A stretch of DNA of 63,105 nt, from the IMG/VR virus record IMGVR_UViG_3300036831_000039, positions 1 to 63,105 of that record. The stretch is one strand, 5' to 3'. Positions 57,627 through 63,105 of the stretch are shown one piece after another (position 1 is the stretch's first letter; every line of letters starts with the position of its first letter). A program made the position numbers and the translations under genes. Source of the DNA: a virus. The notes under the pieces are model-generated. The model was not told the origin of the DNA. It made no database searches and was given only the letters and a program-made list of their open reading frames with translations.

Positions 57627-58513
57627 TGATAGAACAATCCCTACAGAACGCTGTTCCTCAGCAGATAATCGGGCTTAACCAGCGATTACAGCCTAAGCTA
57701 CAGCTATATAAGCCTGAACTTATCAACAGGCTAACTCCGGCCCAGGCACGAGGAACTATTTGGCTATTCCACCTGCCTAACCCTAAACTCCGCTACATAA
57801 TCGGGGCTGATCCTGCTGTGGGCATTCCCGGCTGGCATCCATCTCTCAAAACTGAGAAAGATACTTCCAACGATAATTCAGCGTTAACTGTGTGGGGAGT
57901 TTACAAAGAAAACATATTACAAGTAGCCGAATTTGCAGCGCCCATAGAACCAGCAGAATTTGCAAAGGTTATCAATGCTATAGGACGCTACTATGCTGGC
58001 AGTGATCCGCTCAAGATGGCTCACGTAATTCTTGAAGCCTGTGTTGGTCCGGGGCCCGAATGTGAACGTGCACTCCTTGGAAAGTATCACTACTATAACT
58101 ATTATACCGAGCGTGATATTCAAGGATTTGATCAAACTAATATAGGCAAACTTGGATGGCGTCCGTCATTACAGTCCAACAAAGATATTTCCATTAATGC
58201 CCGTAAGATTATGGAGGCTAAACTTCCTATAGTGCGCTCTCCGTGGCTTGCCGAAGAATTGAACGATGCGGAGCTAGATACTGAGAAATGGAAGATTCAT
58301 GTTCCCGAAGGTGGAGGCCAACACGACGATAGATTACGCTCAGCTATGCTCGCGTGGTGGTGTGCTTATGGGGCAGAGATTACTATACCAACACCAACTA
58401 TACAGCCCGAAGTAGTTCCTATGAAGGGTTCCAATTGGCAGGCTATGGATGTATCTGCAAAAGAAATGAAGCAGCGGTGGAATCAAAGATGGTATGAAAT
58501 TGTGCGTAGTTAA
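57626..58513 (+). CDS. terL (nuclease part): Terminase large subunit, nuclease half
   Basis: 295 aa, GTG start overlapping the HAD stop. RNase H-like nuclease motifs: YIIGADPAVG (near 58-66, first Asp), SNDNSALTVWGV (near 80-92), HVILEACVGPGPECERAL (near 128-145, Glu), and GGGQHDDRLRSAMLAWW (near 243-258, last Asp). The N-terminal 50 residues resemble the linker between terminase domains. It should cut the concatemer. The ATPase half is upstream in a different frame, so the two must associate as separate proteins. Confidence 0.85.
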   Translation: MIEQSLQNAVPQQIIGLNQRLQPKLQLYKPELINRLTPAQARGTIWLFHLPNPKLRYIIGADPAVGIPGWHPSLKTEKDTSNDNSALTVWGVYKENILQVAEFAAPIEPAEFAKVINAIGRYYAGSDPLKMAHVILEACVGPGPECERALLGKYHYYNYYTERDIQGFDQTNIGKLGWRPSLQSNKDISINARKIMEAKLPIVRSPWLAEELNDAELDTEKWKIHVPEGGGQHDDRLRSAMLAWWCAYGAEITIPTPTIQPEVVPMKGSNWQAMDVSAKEMKQRWNQRWYEIVRS

Positions 58514-58554
58514 TGGTACAATATATAAATTATTATTTATTTGGGAGGAATATA

Positions 58555-58761
58555 ATGCCATTTAAAAGTAAAAGCCAGGAACGATACCTATACGCTAATC
58601 ATCCAGACGTAGCTAAAGAATTCCAGGCGGCTACAGGTAATGATGCTGCACTGCCAGAGAAACTAGCTAAAGTTGGTAGCGGTAAGCCCCGCACACGCAG
58701 AACTTCTATGCGAGATTTTGATAGTGGTATGTTACATAGTTCAGAAATTAATAAGAAATAA
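58555..58761 (+). CDS. Small basic protein
   Basis: 68 aa from ATG 58555, 7 nt after GGGAGG; a longer frame to 58513 is not supported. PFKSKSQERYLYANHPDVAKEF and a Lys/Arg-rich tail match the small DUF3008-like proteins common next to phage terminases and portals. Role unknown, maybe head filling or DNA binding. Confidence 0.65.
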   Translation: MPFKSKSQERYLYANHPDVAKEFQAATGNDAALPEKLAKVGSGKPRTRRTSMRDFDSGMLHSSEINKK

Positions 58762-58819
58762 TCAATATATATTTGTTGTATTAATTATTAATTACTGATA
58801 TTATGGTGGTTTAATTAAT

Positions 58820-59497
58820 ATGCCAAAAGGCCCTAATAATCCTCCCACTGCATTTGAGTATACAGATGCTAATGGTTATCCGATGCCATCGCGTCCTATA
58901 AGAGGTTTATTTGGGTATGATGGGACTGCTGATAACACATATTTAACTGCTGGCCAGCTTGCAGGTAGTTTTCCTAGTGTGGCCAAAACTAAGATTAACA
59001 TTGTTCCAGAAGGCGTATTAGAAAGTAGAAAAGAAACAGGGGAATTCGTAAAGCCCGATGGAGTATATCCGTATATAAACCTTTCTGATAATTACAGTGA
59101 ATCATCTACCCCAGGACATGAAGTTGGACATGCTATTTGGGATAAACTTCCACTAGATCAGAGAAAACAGTGGGTACATATACATAAAAACCACATAGCA
59201 CAATCACTTGTGGATGATCCTAGTTTGGGTAGTGTACTTGATTATGGGGCTGATTTTAACTCTAGACAGTCATTTTGGTCCCCAGACCCAATTATTGCTT
59301 ATGCACATAGTCCCGCACATTCGTTTGCAGACAGTATGGGTCAGTATGTATCTGATCCATACGGATATGAACACGATAATCCACAATTATATAATTGGTT
59401 TAAGTCTGTAATTGGACGTGAATTCAAGGAGCGAAGTATTAGAGAAGCTGCTGTTCCCACCAATCACGTCCCTCTTCCAGGTGTACCAGAAAAATAA
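58820..59497 (+). CDS. Zinc metallopeptidase (HEVGH) in the head-gene cluster
   Basis: 225 aa. PGHEVGHAIWDKL (about residues 97-109) is a perfect HExxH zincin motif, and AHSFADSMGQYVSD (about 169-182) provides a likely third zinc ligand (Asp) in the FAxxx position of related peptidases. The N-terminal 90 residues are Gly/Pro-rich. It lies between terminase and portal, where many phages place the prohead protease, which is normally a serine type. It could mature the scaffold or an internal protein. There is no signal peptide. Confidence 0.65.
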   Translation: MPKGPNNPPTAFEYTDANGYPMPSRPIRGLFGYDGTADNTYLTAGQLAGSFPSVAKTKINIVPEGVLESRKETGEFVKPDGVYPYINLSDNYSESSTPGHEVGHAIWDKLPLDQRKQWVHIHKNHIAQSLVDDPSLGSVLDYGADFNSRQSFWSPDPIIAYAHSPAHSFADSMGQYVSDPYGYEHDNPQLYNWFKSVIGREFKERSIREAAVPTNHVPLPGVPEK

Positions 59498-59519
59498 AAT
59501 AATATTAAGGAGCTAATAG

Positions 59520-59978
59520 GTGGCACGTCCCGCCAAGAATTCAACCGTAGTTATAGAGCAGGAAGTTAACCTTCCATCATCAACCATAGACACAAAGGTT
59601 CTGGCACAAGCTCTTATTCCACAAGAAGTATTTACTCAGTACCAGTCGGAGGCCTCTGAAAAGAAAATTCCTACAACTGAGCTAATGGGTAATAGACTAT
59701 CTGCTTGTAAAGACCATCTTGATCCACAAGGATTATTCTTTGGTGGATTAATGAGGCAAGAACTAGAAAGCCTATTACGCGATAATCTTCCAATGGAAGA
59801 GGATGCATTAAAGAAGATTAAAGAAGCTTTGTCTGTGTGTGTTGAAGGCGTGTATGTGCAACTTTCCGTTCCACAGGTTAGACGGCTAGAAATGGGCTTA
59901 CGAAGAAATCAGTCTATTTCGGACCGTATTACGGATATCGTACAACGTGCAGTTACAGCAGCTACAGGAGTTCGATAA
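59520..59978 (+). CDS. Hypothetical head-region protein
   Basis: 152 aa, GTG start 5 nt after AAGGAG. Helical (KKIKEALSVCVEGVYVQLS) with no motif. Stop overlaps the next ATG. Position suggests virion or packaging accessory. Confidence 0.6.
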   Translation: MARPAKNSTVVIEQEVNLPSSTIDTKVLAQALIPQEVFTQYQSEASEKKIPTTELMGNRLSACKDHLDPQGLFFGGLMRQELESLLRDNLPMEEDALKKIKEALSVCVEGVYVQLSVPQVRRLEMGLRRNQSISDRITDIVQRAVTAATGVR

Positions 59979-60385
59979 TGATGAATGTAAGTTCATGGGG
60001 CAGAACTTCCTGGGAAACTTGTCCAGATTGTGGGCAAGAATATGGATATGGTAGTGAACCTACTTCAATACCGTCCGGTTGTCCATACCCTGAATGCAGG
60101 ATAGTAGAAAATTCTAAAGTAGCCTATTCGTGGAGAAACGCTCAGATAGGGGAAAAGGAACGTCCAGTAGTTTGGGAAGATCCTAAAGATTCTAATCCTA
60201 AGACTCGCTACAGATATGCGGCTAGCTATCATCCAGATAAGAATCCTGAAATGCCTACCCACTTCAAGAAGCGTGGATTTCAGAAAGTAGAATTTAACAC
60301 CCTACGTGAGCATGAACGATTCCAGAAAGATACCGACACAGTTAATCATAAGACCTGGGATATTAGTCCTAGTAGGAATTATTAA
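59978..60385 (+). CDS. Zinc-ribbon protein next to the portal
   Basis: 135 aa. CPDCGQEYGYG and CPYPEC form an N-terminal FmdB-like zinc ribbon. The C-terminal half is basic (THFKKRGFQKVEFNTLREHERF). It overlaps the portal ATG (TAATG at 60383-60387). A portal or packaging chaperone role is possible. Confidence 0.65.
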   Translation: MMNVSSWGRTSWETCPDCGQEYGYGSEPTSIPSGCPYPECRIVENSKVAYSWRNAQIGEKERPVVWEDPKDSNPKTRYRYAASYHPDKNPEMPTHFKKRGFQKVEFNTLREHERFQKDTDTVNHKTWDISPSRNY

Positions 60386-62397
60386 TGTCTATTCCGGCTG
60401 AAGGAGATGTCAAACTTCTTAAGTACCTAGCTGCGGGAGTAGCTGAGGGTGATTCTTTCCTTCGGGATTGTGATGGATATCCGCTCATTCAACACTGCGT
60501 AGACCAGATTGTAAGCAAATCTCAGCAAGCTATTGTGTCTGGATTTGAGCGTCCGGAAGGACTAGCTACTACTACAATAAATCGATTTAAGAAAGTTCAT
60601 CTAGAGTTTGTATCCGGAATGACAGATATCCGCCCGTTCTGGGATATTCGTACATATAATACTCGTTTCCAACAGCAGGCTGATATTTTCTCCAAATTAT
60701 CAGAATGGTGGTATACAAACACCAATGCGGACCAGGAAGGCTTAGCTCATGCCATTAGATGGGCATCCGTGGCCGGATCAGGCTATGTTCATCTGCATTT
60801 TGATCCTACCGCAGACCGTGGTATGGGGGAGATTACCGCTACAGGACGTATTGATCCTAGAGATGTAATTCCTTTTAGACCATATTCATTTTCGTCTATC
60901 CAGTGTGCGGAAGGTGTATTTATTCGGGAAGAGAAAACAATCAACTACGTTAAGGATTGTTATCCCGAATTTGAAGATTATATTGTAGCCGATAGATACA
61001 AAGAGATAGGGGATCAACTTAGTGAGACTCGCTATGGTCGGCTACAGGCAGAACTAAATGCTAAGGTAGGATCACTTAAAGATTATCTCTTCGGTGATAA
61101 GCCTAAAACTGGAATTGGTAGACAACCCGTAGTGGATCTATATACTGCTTACTTTAATGACAGTTCTGTAAATGATTCTGGAAATGAGGTAGAGGTAGGC
61201 GATTGGGAAGATGATCCTACATGGACCCGTCCCGATGGTATTCTAGGATTTTTTGAGAAGCCTACTAGACGCGCCTGTAATAATTGGTCGTATAAAGTTA
61301 AACCGGGTGAACCACTTTATCCTCGCGGACGCAGAATTGTATTTACTAGAAATCTAATTCTATCCGATGGCCCAAATCCATACTGGCATGGACTATTCCC
61401 TATTATTAAGCTTACTCTAGATGCATTCCCTACAACGTTCTTAGGATTAGCTCCTATGTGGGATCTGCTCTCACTACAAGCGTCACTAGATTGGAACCTA
61501 CGAGTAATTGACGACCACAATGCCCAAGTTGCACAGCCTCCAGTTATTGGGGATGCGCTAACTGTTGGCCCCAATGGAATTGACGCAGTTAATACTAGAA
61601 AAGCTGGACTTAAACTTATCACTAATCCTATGGGCAAAGGATTTGATTTCCCACAAGTACCCCCATTGGATACTGGAATCTACAATTATGTAGAATCCCT
61701 TAAGAACGAAATGGATGTACTAGCTGGTACAGACATTCTTAAACAGATTTCAGCCCTTAATCAGGCCCCTTCAGCAGATACAATTGAGCGGCTAATGCAA
61801 ACTCAGAGCGGTATTATGCGCTCTAGATCACGTTCTATTGAAGCATTTATGAGAGAGTTTGCTACTCAGCTTATGTGGAATTTCTGTCAGTTCTATACTG
61901 CACAAAAGAAGTTTACTATTATGGGGCCACGTGGCAATACTCCAGAAGATTTCGATTTCGATCCGGGTAACATGGTCCCTGCATTCGTACACGGTGATGA
62001 TTTCAACGAACATGGTGACCTGACCATGAAAGCCCTAATGCGCGGGCCTATGCCAGTGTATAACCGGGCAACAGAAGTCCTTCGTCACATGGCGTACTAT
62101 GTAATGCCTGGAAGCTTACTTGAATCATCTGCTAGCGAACGTAAGATGATTGGCCTTCAAATGCTTAGAGAGGGTGCGCTTGATCTATGGACATTCGGCG
62201 ATCTGTGGGGAGTTCCCTGGTATGGTGAACCACCTGCGGGGTGTAATGATGTACCGTCTAGGCTGGCCGCACAGGCTTCTATGGGTATTATGATGGGCGG
62301 TCCTCCAGGTGGGGGCCGTCCTCCGTCTGGACAGGCTCCGCCCCAATTTGCAAACAATGGCGGTGGGCAAGGATCAGCTATTAGGGAGAGTAGATAA
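60385..62397 (+). CDS. Portal protein
   Basis: 670 aa. Size, helical N-terminus, the wing-like beta region (about 230-310) and the long C-terminal helices (GIYNYVESLKNEMDVLAGTDIL at about 435, TIERLMQTQSGIMRSRSRSIEAFMREF near 471) match podoviral portal proteins of the P22/phiEco32 size class. The C-terminus is a Gly/Pro/Met-rich tail. It lies after the terminase and peptidase genes and before fibre and scaffold genes. The dodecameric ring binds the terminase during packaging and the adaptor afterwards. Confidence 0.8.
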   Translation: MSIPAEGDVKLLKYLAAGVAEGDSFLRDCDGYPLIQHCVDQIVSKSQQAIVSGFERPEGLATTTINRFKKVHLEFVSGMTDIRPFWDIRTYNTRFQQQADIFSKLSEWWYTNTNADQEGLAHAIRWASVAGSGYVHLHFDPTADRGMGEITATGRIDPRDVIPFRPYSFSSIQCAEGVFIREEKTINYVKDCYPEFEDYIVADRYKEIGDQLSETRYGRLQAELNAKVGSLKDYLFGDKPKTGIGRQPVVDLYTAYFNDSSVNDSGNEVEVGDWEDDPTWTRPDGILGFFEKPTRRACNNWSYKVKPGEPLYPRGRRIVFTRNLILSDGPNPYWHGLFPIIKLTLDAFPTTFLGLAPMWDLLSLQASLDWNLRVIDDHNAQVAQPPVIGDALTVGPNGIDAVNTRKAGLKLITNPMGKGFDFPQVPPLDTGIYNYVESLKNEMDVLAGTDILKQISALNQAPSADTIERLMQTQSGIMRSRSRSIEAFMREFATQLMWNFCQFYTAQKKFTIMGPRGNTPEDFDFDPGNMVPAFVHGDDFNEHGDLTMKALMRGPMPVYNRATEVLRHMAYYVMPGSLLESSASERKMIGLQMLREGALDLWTFGDLWGVPWYGEPPAGCNDVPSRLAAQASMGIMMGGPPGGGRPPSGQAPPQFANNGGGQGSAIRESR

Positions 62398-62400
62398 AAA

Positions 62401-62604
62401 ATGTCATTAAATAATATATATAAAGATGATAACTCAACAGCAAATGATACTGTAGTGAATAATTGGGTCCCGGTACAAACTTACACTGTACCCTATAGTT
62501 CTTTGTGCCCTGTTTGTAATCCTAAATGCCCTCATGGATATCCAGCGACCGGCCCTGTTAATGTTACTACTATTACCACTAACGGCATTGGAAGGGTTAA
62601 ATAA
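62401..62604 (+). CDS. Small Cys-containing virion-region protein
   Basis: 67 aa, Asn/Thr-rich with CPVCNPKCPHG in the middle. It starts 3 nt after the portal stop and abuts the next gene (TAATG). Unknown. Confidence 0.55.
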   Translation: MSLNNIYKDDNSTANDTVVNNWVPVQTYTVPYSSLCPVCNPKCPHGYPATGPVNVTTITTNGIGRVK

Positions 62605-62924
62605 TGAATATTAAAACTGTAAAGGTAACGTGTACCGTGGCCAACACTGCATATAACGTAGTTACTGGTACTACTAGTGCTCCAACTAATCGAAATAAAG
62701 ATTATATTGGCTCAGAGGCTACGTTCCAGAATCAGACCACGGGATCAGTAGCAACTGTTGGTGCATCGGACGTAGTGAGCAATGCTGGAATTATCCTCAT
62801 AGAACGGGGAGCTGCTCAGACTGTGAGGGGAGTAAATCCTAGCGCAGTACAGCTACAAGAATGGTTCGTAAGCTCCAATGTGGCGGGTGGAATAGTAGTA
62901 GTCCAGCTTAGAAAATTTGTGTAA
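62604..62924 (+). CDS. Small beta-rich virion protein
   Basis: 106 aa, Thr/Val/Asn/Gly-rich beta-structure (VKVTCTVANTAYNVVTG ... GGIVVVQLRKFV), like small fibre-knob or head-decoration proteins. It directly precedes the fibre gene. Function by composition only. Confidence 0.55.
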   Translation: MNIKTVKVTCTVANTAYNVVTGTTSAPTNRNKDYIGSEATFQNQTTGSVATVGASDVVSNAGIILIERGAAQTVRGVNPSAVQLQEWFVSSNVAGGIVVVQLRKFV

Positions 62925-62935
62925 GGTATTTTGTA

Positions 62936-63105
62936 ATGAAAAAGTTAATAGGTATTATTGCGTGTTTAATTAGTATACCTTTATCTGCACAGGTGTGGTG
63001 GGCTCCACAGGTAATTAGTGTTACATCCCTTCCTAGTACGTGTGTTCCTGGGGGGCCATTATACCAGCTAGTGTCTGGAGGGCCTCCTGCTAGCTGGTAT
63101 AATGG
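62936..63105 (+). CDS. Start of the tail-fibre gene (5' part, joins position 2)
   Basis: ATG 62936 begins a frame that continues through the repeated bases into the fibre at the window start. It provides 14 codons of a signal peptide (MKKLIGIIACLISI) before the repeat. Bases after 63092 differ from the left copy because of the fold-back end, so the true sequence is that of the left copy. Confidence 0.9.
   Translation, partial: MKKLIGIIACLISIPLSAQVWWAPQVISVTSLPSTCVPGGPLYQLVSGGPPASWYN
62977..63092. repeat. Right copy of the 116-bp terminal direct repeat
   Basis: Identical to bases 1-116. Indicates a circular or circularly permuted genome of about 62,976 bp. Confidence 0.95.
63056..63105. repeat. 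15-bp inverted repeat at the window end
   Basis: CCATTATACCAGCTA (63056-63070) is repeated in reverse complement at 63091-63105 around a 20-nt loop. In the left copy the same place continues differently (from base 117), so the 13 last bases are best read as an assembly or strand-switch artefact. Confidence 0.85.

Noticed and set aside
1-63105. CRISPR array, insertion sequence, integrase or attachment site
   Set aside because: No regular repeat-spacer array, transposase, integrase or repressor pattern was seen; the only long repeat is the circular overlap.
1-63105. True long terminal repeats of a linear genome
   Set aside because: The 116-bp repeat has a reading frame that is continuous across the closed junction and a length typical of assembly overlap; physical ends cannot be inferred from it.

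Overview
This window is essentially one complete genome of a virulent, short-tailed (podovirus-like) double-stranded DNA phage. Bases 1-116 are repeated at 62977-63092, so the unique sequence is about 62,976 bp and closes into a circle. The last 13 bases are a fold-back artefact or branch that makes a hairpin with 63056-63070. A tail-fibre gene crosses the junction, with its start at 62936. I see no integrase, repressor, tape-measure protein or major tail-tube protein. A P22/T7-style nozzle protein of 1312 aa, large glycine-zipper ejection proteins and a 670-aa portal point to a podovirus. A likely lipoprotein near the lysis genes and a GH108-type endolysin fit a Gram-negative host, but this is inference and no host genus can be named.

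Layout. (1) Plus strand, about 55.1 kb through the junction to 23.4 kb: one long late region. It holds terminase small subunit, terminase large subunit split into two genes around a HAD-family gene, zinc metallopeptidase, portal, small virion genes, fibre, scaffold, major capsid, decoration, neck/adaptor, nozzle, tailspike, three ejection proteins, a DnaQ-like exonuclease and the lysis genes. It ends at a strong terminator at 23412-23433. (2) Minus strand, 54.2 kb down to 23.5 kb: the early/middle region. Densely packed small genes (many 35-60 aa, overlapping as ATGA or TAATG) lead into a peptide-bond-forming enzyme island (two GS-like amidoligases, an ATP-grasp ligase, a class II glutamine amidotransferase and zinc-ribbon proteins; 43.5-50.1 kb). 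Then come two tRNA genes, a four-member paralogous family, a cytidine/dCMP deaminase, a TIM-barrel glycosidase, and the DNA metabolism block: DinG-like helicase, putative SSB, PD-(D/E)XK nuclease, Sak4-like ATPase, ERCC4-like nuclease, a uracil-DNA glycosylase/DNA polymerase I fusion, a macro domain and MazG. (3) A gene-poor divergent region at 54.2-55.1 kb, with a perfect 20-bp palindrome, an A/T tract and promoter-like sequence, separates the two arms and probably holds control sites and perhaps an origin.

Most notable: the amidoligase/ATP-grasp/amidotransferase island; the split terminase with an interposed HAD phosphatase; a second same-strand reading frame inside the helicase gene that looks more protein-like than the helicase frame over the same stretch; two genes whose only reasonable starts are CTG codons behind strong Shine-Dalgarno sequences; a class-II-shaped tRNA with a UAU anticodon; poly-G tracts at Shine-Dalgarno distance from starts; one paralog broken by a single base; and two tail proteins that begin with Sec-type signal peptides.
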